Below are positions 1 through 12,756 of a stretch of 64,000 nucleotides of DNA, one piece after another. The position numbers were made by a program, and so were the translations under genes. The notes beneath the pieces are model-generated. The model ran no database searches. It saw only the letters and a program-made list of their open reading frames with translations, and had not been told where the DNA came from. The DNA comes from Undaria pinnatifida (Eukaryota > Sar > Phaeophyceae > Laminariales > Alariaceae): contig JABAKD010000029.1 of assembly GCA_012845835.1 (NCBI GenBank), positions 12,175,892 through 12,239,891 on the forward strand, given 5' to 3'. Each line of letters starts with the position of its first letter. The first letter of the stretch is position 1.

Positions 1-803
1 GCAATATTCCGGCTGTTCCTATTAATGGTACTGCTCATACTGCAAATACTAGCCATACTCCACCGTTTTGTGTTGCAAGGTGAAGTATTATATATTATCG
101 AGGTACCAATAGAAGTATTTCAGTGTTATACCCTGGGAGGTTCTGCAGGGTTGAGTTGTAGTAGTCTCGGGTTATTCACTCGTGTACGAGAGAGGGTAGT
201 TCGGTGTTCAATACTGCGCGTACTCTGAGTGCTTGGAAGCATTTCAAGTGTTTGAACTGCAGATACTTTTGTTTTTATACTCGGGAGATTGGTACTGCTC
301 GTACTCACAGCACTCCGGTATTGTGGCAGTCAGTACCCATACTCCCGGCCCTCGCAGGTACTTCGGCCGTCAGTACTGGCAGGACTCCGAGTAGTCACAG
401 TACCCAATACTCGAAGTATACTCTGGAGTATAAGTTTGCTGGGAGCATCTGTGGAACAGTGCACTGAAATGGATGATCGAAACGCTACATGTCATCATGA
501 AATGCATGGACAGACTTGCACAAAAGAGGAATATTGACCTTAAATTTGTCGAACTCACAGCTGACGTTGTTAGAACCATTTTATAGGATAGCGAACATCA
601 GCGATCGAATGTTGGTTTGCCGTGTAGAGGGCGAAGATTGGTCAATCGTTTGCTCGCCGTACACCTAATTTCCCGCGCCTTCTCCCCCCCCCCCCTCCCC
701 CCCCCCCCCCCTCCCTCTCCTTTTCGTGCCGTGTTGTGTCGTGCCCGTGCTTTTATGTTTTTTCTTCTCCCGAAACGAAACATGCTTCCCATCGCGTTAA
801 CAC
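1..803. other. No gene recognised; degenerate low-complexity sequence
   Basis: No coding region can be supported here. Positions 1-470 are rich in degenerate GTACTCG-like words. A short SINE-body-like fragment containing AACTCACAGCTGACG lies at about 540-575, and a C-rich run lies at about 687-716. If the ammonium transporter at 2568 continues leftwards, this stretch is intron. I looked for the expected N-terminal AMT helices on the plus strand and did not find them. Confidence 0.4.
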
Positions 804-2562
804 GTGCCAACAACAACGACAACGGCGGCTATGATTACGGCATCGACAACGACAACACCACCTCCACCACAACCACCACTACCACCACCCACACCGCCAC
901 CACAAATACAACCATCACCCACCTCCATCAACCACCAATACCATTGCCACCACCACCGTCACCGCCACCACCACGGCCACCACCACCTCCACCACCACCG
1001 CCACAACCGCTACCGCCACCACCACCGCCACAACCGCTACCGCCACCACGACCTCTTCGACCATCATAACCACCGCCACTACCACCATTACCACCACCAC
1101 CAACACCACCGCCACACCAACACCAACGCCACCACACCACCCAACAAACACCACCATCCCCTCCACCACCACCCCGTACGCCACCACTGGTATCACTTTC
1201 ATCACCTCGACCCCCACCTTCACTATCACCATCACGGCCGTCACCACCATTATCACCATCACCTCCATCTCCGCCAACACCGCCACCATCTCCAACACCA
1301 CCGCCACCACGACCACCCCCTCCTTTCCCACCACCACCGCCCCTTCCACCCTTATCCACCATCATCGCCACTAACTCCACCTTCACATCATCACCCGCAC
1401 CACTACCCTCCGGTCTTCCACCACCACCGCAACCCCCTACACCGCCACCACCTTCACCCCGACCCCACCCCCCATCCCGCACCCCACCATCACCGCCTTC
1501 ACTCCCCCCCCCCACCACGCCCACAACACCCAACACCACCCCCACGACTAACACCACCAATACCACCACTCCCCCCTCCACCGCTATCACCCCATCGTCC
1601 ACCCCGCCGCCAAAACCACCCCTTCCACTCCCCCCCCTTCCTCCCTCGCCCTCCCTCCCCCATACACGCCGCCACAACCACCACCCCCACCACTCCCACG
1701 ACCCCAACAACCACCACACCACCACCCCCCCGGCTACCCCCACACTACCCAACCTCCACAACCACCATCACTCCCACCCCTCCACCACTGCTACCACCAA
1801 CACCGCCGCCGCCGCCACCACCACCACAACCACAACCACCATCCCCTACACGACGCACACAACCACCACCCCCTCACTCCCCAACAACCACACCACCCGT
1901 CATCCCAACCGCCACCACCGCTACCACCCCACCACTCCCACGATCCCAACCGCCACCACACCAACACCCCCCCCCCCCCCACCCCCTCACCACCCAACCT
2001 CCACAACCACCATCACTACCACTGCCCCCATCACCACTCCCACCCCTCCATCACCGCCACCGCCACTACTACCACCACCGCCGCCACCACCACCATCATC
2101 AACACGACCACTAACCCCTCCACCACCCTCACAACCACCACCCCCTCACCACCCAACAAACACACCATCCATCATCCCCACCACCTCCACCACCCGGACC
2201 CCGATCACCACCACCCCCTCCCCATAACCAATGCCACCACCACAACCACCACCACCACTACCACTACCCCCGCCACCACCGCGACCGCCACCACCGCCTC
2301 CATCCCCACCACCCCCATACCACCACCACCACCACCACCACCACCACCACCACCACCACCACAACCAACTACCACAATCACCACCATCACCACCACAACC
2401 AACTGCCACCATCACCACCAACCGCCACCACCATCACCAACACCAACACCACCACCAACACCAACACCACCAACACCACCAACACCACCAACCGCCACCA
2501 CCACCACCACCACCACCACCACCACCACCACAACCACCACCACTACTACCACCACCATTACC
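804..2562 (+). repeat. Very long ACC/CAC triplet-repeat tract (intronic)
   Basis: About 1.75 kb consists almost only of degenerate ACC, CAC and CAA triplets, with purer (CCA)n runs at about 2318-2364 and 2495-2530. It translates as His/Pro/Thr-rich peptide in several plus frames and Gly/Val-rich peptide on the other strand, which is what a triplet microsatellite gives. The AMT exon at 2568 follows directly after a CCACAAG acceptor, so I read the tract as the end of an intron. Confidence 0.8.
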
Positions 2563-2567
2563 ACAAG

Positions 2568-2759
2568 TTATGTGGTATACCACTGGGTACGGTATCGCGA
2601 TGGGCGAGGACAACTTCGCGACCTCGGGCAACAACGGCGTTATCGGCACCGACGGGTTTTTGCTGACAACGTCCACCTTCAGGGGGGCAGGGCCTGATAC
2701 CGGCTACAACTGGGCGTTCTGGCTGTTCCAGTGGGCTTTCGCCGCCACCACCGCCACTA
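2568..2759 (+). CDS. AMT exon A (helix 3 region)
   Basis: The acceptor is CCACAAG at 2567 and the donor is A|GTGAGT after 2759, leaving phase 1. The exon reads [16 protein letters not shown], then a loop, then [17 protein letters not shown]. These match the GY(A/G)FA(F/Y)G and FQ..FAAT blocks conserved in AMT proteins. The acceptor lies against a long ACC tract, so its exact position is the least certain part of this exon. Confidence 0.88.
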
Positions 2760-5338
2760 GTGAGTCATTGCTCAGTACCGTGTGCATGCTAGTCGGACTA
2801 AAGTATAAGCTCGATACGTATCCTATGTTAGTATTGCTTGAACAGGAAACAGAAGATGTGCGAAACTCCCGAGATCTTAGGAAGGGGATGGCCAATCAGC
2901 ATCTCCGGATCAAGCAATGGATGCTTCAAAATCCTTTTGATATGTCTGTATGGGCTTGGGGATACGATTATCGACGAGTCTTGGGATTTATTATAGCAGT
3001 ATACGGCATGCCCTCAATTTCATATCGAGCCTATATGTTTCATTGTTTTCGTATCGAGCTTTATATTCTTGCCGAACTGGTATACACAACAACGATATTT
3101 TCCCAGTTCAATCGGTATTTCTTTTTTGCGCTCACTTGCAAACCTTCACACCCCGCACGAATACGAATGAATTTGACGAATACTCGGGAAATCCATTCGT
3201 CGAATAGGTGCATAGGTGATATTTGTCGGACGAATATTTGCCCCACGTTCCCGACAGGATATTCGTCCACGGTACGAATACTTGCCCCATGTTTTTGAGA
3301 GGGTAGTGGTGCGGAGTGTGCAAACCTTGCATACGTCGGGCCAGAGTCGACTCCCGCTTGATGATATACCTATCCGGTAGATCTTTTAGGGAAGATCTGT
3401 ATTATCTGTATGATCTGTATGGTCTAGCTCATGCTGCCGGGTGGGAGCCGCACGATCTGCATGATCTAGCCCAAGCTTTGAGGGTTGGATGTGTAGTCTA
3501 CGTATACAGGCCCTGCGGAACTTCTCACGACGGCAGCTATATGATCTATGTGATCTATGTGATTTATATCGTGATAAGTGTGTTCTGGATCTAAATCATG
3601 ATGTGTCCGTATTATTTTATCTAGATGGTGATATTTGTCCGTATTAGACTATCTAGATCGTCATCTAATCGAGGGTGAAACTTCCTGACAGTCATTATCC
3701 ACGCTTTTTGTTGCTAAATCGGTACCGCCTATCGTACGACCGTTCAGCTTAAAATATAATGCGGTGAACCGGGGGAACAGCACGGCCGCGCAGGCCGTTG
3801 GCGCTGCCGTACAGTATCATGCGTACATATCAGCAGTAACGGCATCAACGTGCAGGAGGAACAGCGAACGGTGACAACAGCAGCGGTGACATTAGTTGTC
3901 TGCTGCACTACAGTAGTAACATACTATCGGCAGTCAGTATGCTGGGAACACTGACGGCAATGAAAAAAATATCGCGAAGTTAAGTTGAGAAGCTTTTAAC
4001 AATAGCAGCGAGTTGAGCGGCAACGGCAGCAGCAGTAACAACAATCTGTTAACGGAGATAGAACAAACAGCAGTGCCGCAAGCAGCACCGGCAGAGCAGT
4101 ATCAGCACAGTAGCAGTATGCCGGGGGAACAACAGCACCAGTAACGGAAGCAGTGACACCACGGCAGCAGCGTTACCGGCAATCTGTCGTGTGTCACCGG
4201 TGTTACACCGGTGGAGCTGAAACAAACAGCAAACAGCAGAGTCACAAGCTGCAGCGGCAGAGTTTAGTATCAGCACAGCAGTGTTATGCCGGAGGAGCAA
4301 CACAGTAGCTGCAGTTCAGCAGCGACAGCACCAGAAAGAAGCGGCAGCAGTGACAGCGCCGAGGCGAGAACGGACACCCAACCGGCGAACGTATCATGTA
4401 CCGGGTTACCAGGTACTCTGGCATAGCTGAACGGATCAGTAGGCCTTGTGAGGGTAGCCGTTACAAGGTGCCACTTACCAGGGTGATCGACACTATGGTT
4501 GACGAATGCTGTGTACGAGGCGAAGCCGACCGCGGTAGTGGTGTCCGAATAAGGCGGTACTAAGAAGGCGGTGCCCGTAAATAAGGCGGTCAAAAACGCC
4601 TCGCACGGCTGAAACCCGCAACCCGCCAGTGACTACGTACCTTAGATGCGGCTGGTGCCTTTGCAGAACAATGTACCACCCCATTCAGGGCAGCTGCGCC
4701 TTCCTTATCTGTAAAGACACACTCGGCCGTACCACCCCCCCCCCCCCCCCCTGCACTCCTCCCGCTTCCCCCCGCCTTGCGCCCCTCCCACCCCCCCCCC
4801 TCTCCCGCTGTTTCCGCCCCCCCCCCCCCCCCCTCCCCAACCCCCCCAGGTCTCCCACCCCCTCATCCCTCATCGAGTTCCTCCTCACGAACCAACCCCC
4901 CCCCCCCCCCCCCCACCCCTCCCCCAAACCGCCGCCTTAATTTATCCGACAGTCGTGTCGGGAGCTGTGGTGGAACGTGTGACTTTCGGGGCGTACGTCA
5001 TCTACGCCGTGTGCCTGCTTGGCTTCATCTACCCCATCGTCGTGCACTGGGGCTGGTCCTCTGGCGGCTGGGCTTCCGCGTTCAGGTGTGTTGTGTTGTG
5101 GTGTGTGTTGCTATTATTACTAATAACCAATTTCCGACTCCTCTATTTTTTCCTATTCTAACTCCAAGTGTTTTGTACCCATGTCAGGAGTGCGGTGCTA
5201 AAAGGGTTGATACAGCAGTATGTTAATGATTTGAGTTAGCCGCCTACATGCATCTCTTTTTCTCGGTCTTGCGTTTTTTTTGTTCATTCAGTCGTTTCCG
5301 TTCGTTTTTAGGTGGGGCGGAGCTGTAGAGGGGGGCTG

Positions 5339-5369
<31 letters not shown>

Positions 5370-8300
5370 TTCAGTGTTGTGATTTTTATTTATTTACTTG
5401 ATTTATGTTTATTGTGACTGCAGTATTATTTACTAATGCGCTGCTCTTGTAAGTCATAGTGCGCGTTTGTGTGCTTTTTTGCGTGCCTGGTATTATTTGA
5501 GATAACCCTGCGCTTAAGTTATATACTGCATACGAACTAAACTATGAGTGATAAATGTAGATAAAACACCAATAATACCCAAACCTGCTTTGCTTCGCCG
5601 GAAACCAGGGACACGGACCTCCTCTTCGACTGCGGTGCTCTTGACTTCGCCGGGAGCGGGGTCGTCCACATGACCGGAGGCGTTGCGGCATTCACGGGAG
5701 CTTACCTCCTTGGTCCCCGCACCGGGCGGTTCATCGACGGTGTCCCTGTCGAGCTGCCCCAGCTCAGCTTCGTCTACCAGGTGGGGAAATGATGATGGGG
5801 AAATCGTGCATACACTACAGTAGGGTCCAGGGGGTGTGCCGGAGCAAAATGGCCGCCTTATTTTTGAAAACCGTCTTATTCAGTCCGGGTCATGAAAGCA
5901 ATTCCCGAGTCACGCCAAGCGATTTTCATCCCCTTATATCGGGATACCGCCTCATTCAGACCGCCTCATCGGGGGACCCATACTGTATATACCAGCACAA
6001 CCACGTAACTGCTATGAAGACTGTTGTCGATTTCGCGAATCCGACCCCCGATTAGTAAACGAAGTGCCTAGCGTAGTTGTGGGCGTGCTTTGTGTACCAG
6101 GCGGGAACCCGAACCCTAGCCCCAACCCTCTGCCCCTTCCCATAGGATTTTTGTTCGAGCTGCTGTTACATTAGCAGTAGAGATGGCATTTAGTAAACCC
6201 TTGTGGAAGGTTGAGGCAGCAGAGGCTGCGTTTGTATTGTTTACCCTTCGCTGACGCGCGTCTTGTCGTCTCCCCGTCCCGTTCTACATTGTCTGCCTCG
6301 TCTCACATACCGTATTTTATTTGACGTGCAGACCCTCGGAACTCTGTGCCTGTGGATGGGATGGTATGGATTCAACGGAGTTAGGTGAGCACGTTCATCG
6401 GTTTGCACCATGTCATCACATTCATCTGTGCAGTCGTCGGTGCAGCCATCGGTACAGCGATTTCGTCTGTACAGCGATCGTTATATACCGGGTACATCGG
6501 TGCAGCGGTCGGTACCGTCATCGGTCGGTACAGCCGTCGGTACAGCCATCGGTGCAGTGATGGATGCATATAACGATACAGCCGTCGGTACAAGCCATCG
6601 GTGCTTTATCTTTCCCTCCGGCGACCGCGTCGCTGATGTCCTTTGTTATTTTTCATTTTCCTGACGAATTGTTTGAGGCGCGCGAAACCATACGAACGAT
6701 ACGGGCGTTTGTTGTGCTTTGCCACCAGTATCCAACTAATTAAGTCTACCAAAGAACCACGCATCCGTCAGATGGCAACCCGAACAACCAATCAATCAAC
6801 CAATCAACGCCAGGAAGAGCTGTGGGCCAGCAGGATTTGACGACTAGAAACTAATCGGTAGCTACCGTCAGCCAACTAAGCGACTTTAGTGGGCAAATCG
6901 GCCGGCAAAACCATCTCTGATCAGCCGACATGCCGATTTAAGTCAGGTGACCGAAGCGAGCCAAATCGGCAACCCCCGGCCGACCAACGGAGCCCCGCTA
7001 ACAAAAAGGAAAACGCACTCCGCATTAGAAATCCTTCCTACGAGTATGGAAACCCAGTAAGTCGGATATTCGGCACCTCCGGAAACCGACTAATAATATT
7101 AGTCCGACTAGCAAACTAGTTGGTGACTAAGTCGTCCCAACCCACAACTCCACGAATGAACCCATCAGCTGTAGACTAATCACCGACCGACCAGGTCGCC
7201 ATCTGCTCTTGTCTTACTTCTTCCGCGTCTTCATGCCCCCGGCCTTCCCGTCTGGTTTGTTCGGACCGCTGTGATTGGTGCGCTGCGATTGGACTCCTCT
7301 GTGGCTGTGATTTATCTGCTGTGCCGTCAATGGTGGGTCCGCTCTACGTGGACTCCTGTGATTGGTTCGCTCTGCTTCGACCGCTGTGGTGGTTGATCGG
7401 CTCTTTCTCGTGTACAGCACTTTGGTCATCGTCGGTGCCGGAGAAGTGGCGGCCAGGGCTATGTGAGTTTTTCCTCTTGTGTCCAAGAACGCATATACTG
7501 TTATCACACCTTACCTATTATTAGTTCGAACCAGTGTATTCAAATACAGCATTGGAGGTCCCTCTAACGCGGGTGAGGAGTCCAGGTTGCCCGATAGAGT
7601 GCCGGTGAAATCGCTTGACGGGTGGGAACTGGCAGCGTTACTGGCACCGCAGCACTACAGAGGGACCCTCCCGGCACTATAGAGGGACGACTCTGGTATT
7701 ATAGAGGGACCGCACTGGCATGGTAGAGGGACCACGTTGGCACCATAGAGGGACTACACTGGCACTGTAGAGGAACCACACTGGTGTTATAGAGGGACCG
7801 CACTGGCACTATGGAGGGACCACACTGACACCATCTATAGAGGGACCACACTGGCACTGTGGAGGGACCACACTGGCACTATAGAGGGACCACACTGGCA
7901 CTATAGAGGGATCACACTGGTACGTACTACAGAGGGACCACCACACTGACACTATGGAGGGACCACACTGGCGCTGTAGAGGGACCACACTGGCACTATG
8001 GAAGGACCACACTGGCACCACTACATCTGTGGTGTACCTGGTATACGACTGGCCCAGCTTCGACGAAATGGTTGATATGGATAGTCCACACTGCCGTGTT
8101 TCTCCTCATTTCGTGCCTATTTCGAGACTTTCCCATACGGTCGGGATTCAGGGGGTGGGCTCGTGTGTTAAGAGTGTAGTGTACATAGACTCTTCTTTTT
8201 ATTTTTGCATCGGTAAAACAAAAACGCCTTACCCGTGAAGTCGAAGAGAACTTAGGAGCTTGGCCATGGTCGATACATCCCTTTGCTTTTTCACGGCTTT

Positions 8301-11300
8301 TTTTTTTTTTTTTTTTTTCTCTTTTTTGGGGGGGCGGGGAGCGGGGAGTGATGGAGACTCTCGGTAGAGTGAGCCGGCCTCGAGGCGCGCGAACGATGCG
8401 TATATGCAGTGAAAAAATAGATAGATACTACTGGTGTATCAAGTCCTTTGCATGCCCTCGTTTCATGAAAACTATTGGAGATGGCCGGCTTTTTCGCTGT
8501 TGCTGAGTTGGGGGATTTTTTTGCAGTACGTCGTTTCTGATCGTACATGGGTACACGTGCCTGAGTTCGCCGCTGCTGTTGTCTTGTTCGCGCGCTGATT
8601 GAACCCTGTGTTCTGATTGGAGCGCTGAATGAATCTTGTCCTCTGATTGCTGCGCGAATTTATTTCCCCTTTTTTTGCTTGGCTCGATTAGGGTGAACAC
8701 GACGATTGCCGGAGGCGTTTCTTGCATCACCTCTGTGGTCGTGGCTTACTTCCGGCTGGGCTACGTCGACATCACCGCGGCTAACAATGGTGTTCTTGGT
8801 GGCCTGGTCGCCATCACGGCCGGGTAAGTTTCTGATCGTTGTTCGTTAGACACCCTTTCCGCAGACTAATGGTGTAAGGCTGAGCTATTGGTTAACCTAT
8901 TGCAAGTTGGTCAAAGGGACTAATACCCCACTAATGCCTTCACCCTAAAACTATACCTGATAAAACTCGTTTGAGCTTGTCGGCGTTACTCGCTCGGTTA
9001 CTTGCGACGGGTGTTTCTTTTACATGCGTCAAAACGAGCGGCCGGTGTGTCACTCAGCATGCAAAGATGAGTGTATCAACCCTATAAATTTGTCGGACTC
9101 ACAGCTGACGTATCATGTGAAGTATTTTTTTACGCAAAATAGTTACCGGTCGTAGTGTATTTTTTTTTTTTTTCAAGAAGAAAAAATACCGGTCGTAGTA
9201 TACGTATATATATATATTTCAAGAAAAAACAAACAAACAAACAACCAACATTTTTTTTTTTATGTTGTTGTATTTGGCGTCGCTCGTAGGACCGCCTTCC
9301 TGCCTGTGTTCCCCCTTTGTCGCTTTTCGCTTCCGACGTCCGTGGGATTTCACGGCAACCGCGCCCCGAAGGGGGGGGGGGGGGTAACCTTGACCACTAA
9401 ACTACAGAGTAGTGGGTACCATACCCCGATTCAAGAGCGCCCAGGATGAGAGCATTTTCGGGACTTGGGAGCGGTCAAATCGGCATGTCCCGCCTATCCT
9501 GAAAGCTATCTATTCCCCACTACTACTGCTGTACTGAAGAGAACAATGTGTAATCTACGCCTGCACTGCTGGAAACCCTTTTTTTTTCACAAGTTTACTT
9601 GAGGTTAGTCCAGGGGGGGATTTTTTGGGGGCGCTGAAGGGGTTATAAATAAGGGCGCTTGTTTCGGCTTGTCACGGGTCGCGCTCAAAATATGGGTACG
9701 GCCCACTGCTGTATACCGGTACACACTCGCTCGGGTTGCTTGCCGCGTTACCTCCGATTTTTTCGGTGCGCTCGTTTGGGTTACTTGCCGGGTTTGCTTG
9801 CGCGGGTGGGTGGCTTGTTGTCTTTTTCTCTTTCTAGTGTTTGAAGTTTGTTTTGTTTTTCACGATTACCCTTGGTATGTACAGCCCGCAGGGACGCCTA
9901 CTGCTGTGTTCCAGTCCCCCGCTTTTCGGCTCGTGACACCTTCCCGGGTGTTGAGTTTCCAGCTAACCACGTCCCGACGGCGAAAAAGCTGTTAAAAAAA
10001 AATTAAAAGTGCAGTGGGCACCCCGATTTAAAAGCACCCGAGTCAAGAGCATTCGGCAGTGGAGAGCGGCCAACTCGGCATGTCCCGCCGCACTTAAGGC
10101 CGTATACTGCCCACTACATCGCATAAGAGCGCTTTGTGGTTAAGAGCGCATGTATCGGCTTCGTCTATGGGCGCTCTTAAATCGGAATACTCACTGACTG
10201 TAATATACGTACGCCATCTGTGAGTTCGAACGATTGAGCGATCGATCGTAGTATGTGTACGTATCGAACCGGGTTTTATCACTGCCCCGACGCTCTATCG
10301 CGACCGTCATAAAGCAGACAGCAGTTGCCTGCCCCGATGTGTGGAAACGCACACCAATCAGGTGAATTGTCAACTGCGGCGTGTTGCCAGGCATTGTTTA
10401 TGCACGATCTACGGTGATGTTGTGGCTGTAGGTTCTGGTGTGATGGGATCTGTGTGGCACGGCTCTTGGGCGCGCATTTTTCTCCGGGCGGGATCTGTAG
10501 CGACACGGCTCTCTGCACGAAATCTCATGGCGTTGTTTGTTGATGGATGTTCGTACCAGAACGATCAACGATGTCAGGAGACGGCACTGTCAAGACGTTG
10601 ACCGACGACAGTTTCGCAATATTTTACCTTGATTGACGCCATATTACTAGGTTTTAGCGTGGAGCGATGGGTTTGACACCCTTGGTTTGACACCCTTGAC
10701 CGCTGGGCGTCACCCGTTGACTGACCGTCTCCGGACGTCTTTGCTTATGATATGATAGGTGCGCTGTGGTGATGCCCGAGGGAGCTTTGGTGGTCGGATT
10801 CGTTGCCGGATTCGTCTACAACGCGTCCAGCGCCCTCCTCCTCAAGCTGCAGGTGAGGGTCATGGGCTTATGGGCGTGACTCTCTGTATTAATCCAAGTA
10901 ACTCGTCCCCCCAAGACGGGTTTCCGGTTGTAAACGCGTTAAGCCTGTACCGGTAGATATTTCTCATTCATTCTTGCCATTTTCTACTCTTTTTTGAGCT
11001 GCAGTTTTATATTTTTTTTGGTGAAATTATTTGAAATGCGTCAGCTGAGCGTTCGATAATTTTTTGGGGGGTCGATATTCATCTTCGCAGGGCTGCGTGG
11101 TACACCACCGGCCGTTTGTTCAATATTTTCCTCGCCATTGTATGGTTGCGAAATCTGTCAAACGCTCGCGACACCTTCTGGGGTTTCCAAGGAGAAACAC
11201 ATGTGTGTTACGGGTGGGTTACAGGCGATACGAAGCAACCCCGGCTGAAGGGTTGGGGGGGGGGGGGAGGGGTACTCATTTGTTGTTTGCCTTAGCCATC

Positions 11301-12613
11301 ATTCGACCGTTGACCACGGATCCCTTTCGAGAGGAAGCACCGTTCCTACTCCTAATAGAGACACCTCCAACATTTAGGCGCTCATTACGTTTTTGCTAAA
11401 AGATGGGGGACGGAGGGGTATCCGACGCACGGCCTTAGGAGGGGGCTACAGCGGGCGCACAGCATGCTGCTACTCGTGTTGCGGCACGGTCTTCGTAGGC
11501 GAATGATGAACGTCGTACTTGTCGTGTTTTTTTTTTTTTTTTTTTTTGTTATTTTCAATGGGCCTGAAACGGGTTGATAGGCTGTACGCAGCTATTTTCT
11601 TCGGCATTTTTTATGCTTTTTTTGAGATGCAGATATTTTTTTTGACCGTTTTGTTGTTGCGAAACAACCTTAAGTCCCTGAAGATGTGTTCGTTTTTTTC
11701 TCTTTTTTCTTGGTTCTCGTCACTCAACGCCAACGCACAAACACAAAACATCGCTGAACGCCAAAACACTACAACGCAACACAACCCAAAAACGCTTGAA
11801 AAACAGGGTCAGTGTTACGGGGTTTTATCTTCCCATCGCTTGACGCCAACGAAAAACGCACAAAAAAAAACACTTAATATTAGTAGCAGGGTTTGTGGGT
11901 TATTGTTTCATTTTTTCTTATCACTTAACGCCGACAACAAAAAAACTTCAAAACAGGCATTACGAGGGTAGTTTTTTTGTTTCATGTCATGACTAAACGC
12001 CATAAAAACAACAACCAAAAGCACTTAAAAACAGGGTTCGGGTTCGGGTTTGTTTCTTCTCATCAATCAACGCAAAAAAAAAAACACACACACACACAAC
12101 ACCCATTAACAGAGTTAGGGTTAGGGCTTGGGTTTGTTGTTTTCCTTCTTCTCGTCACTTGACGTCAACAAAGAAACACGACAGGAAATAGTTGGAAAAA
12201 AAAAAATGCTGACGAACGGACGAATGACGTACATTCCCTTGGTGGTTGCAGATCGACGACGTGGTGGACGCGTCTCCTGTGCACATGTTCTGCGGGGCGT
12301 GGGGCGTGCTGGCGGCCGGTCTGCTGGCCGAGAAGGACAACTACGGGGAGGCGTACTACAGCGAAAGGCAGGGTGACTGCTGCGGTGCCTTCTACGGGTG
12401 AGATGAATCGGCGGCAGTGGTGACGGTAGTAGTAGTAGTTGTTGTTGTTGTTGTTGTAGCAGTAGTAGTAGTAGTAGTTGTTGTAGCAGTAGAAGTAGTA
12501 GTAATAGTAATATTTGCTGTAGTTAGTAGAGTATTAGTGATAGAAGCAGTTGTTGTTGTTGTTGTTGGTGTTGGTGTTGGTGTTGGTGTTGGTGTTGGTG
12601 TTGGTGTTGGTGT

Positions 12614-12657
<44 letters not shown>

Positions 12658-12701
12658 CTGCTGCTGCTGTTGTTGTTGTTGTTGTTGTTGTTGTTGTCGT
12701 C

Positions 12702-12756
<55 letters not shown>

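Larger units (their letters stand above)
8824..10758 (+). other. AMT intron E with MITE copies
   Basis: This 1.9 kb intron holds two copies of the CAGTGGGTAC inverted-repeat family (annotated separately), a SINE-body-like fragment GACTCACAGCTGACG at about 9075-9105, and T, A and G homopolymer runs at about 9160, 9240 and 9370. The duplicated phrase GGTTTGACACCCTTG occurs at about 10671-10698. No exon was recognised. Confidence 0.6.
10853..12251 (+). other. AMT intron F with LINE tail and tandem repeats
   Basis: This 1.4 kb intron holds a SINE-body-like fragment at about 11038-11115, an antisense truncated LINE 3' end at about 11250-11395, and an array of about 115-bp units at about 11695-12175, both annotated separately. 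Confidence 0.6.

Noticed and set aside
804-2114. Long His/Pro/Thr-rich plus-strand ORF (436 codons) and Gly/Val-rich reverse frames
   Set aside because: They are translations of an ACC/CAC triplet tract that ends at an AMT acceptor; composition alone keeps the frames open.
2570-2572. ATG as the AMT start codon
   Set aside because: Homology places this residue inside the third-helix block; two helices should precede it.
7660-8020. CRISPR-like array of regular repeats
   Set aside because: The repeats are contiguous and diverged with no unique spacers, no cas genes, and a eukaryotic intron context.
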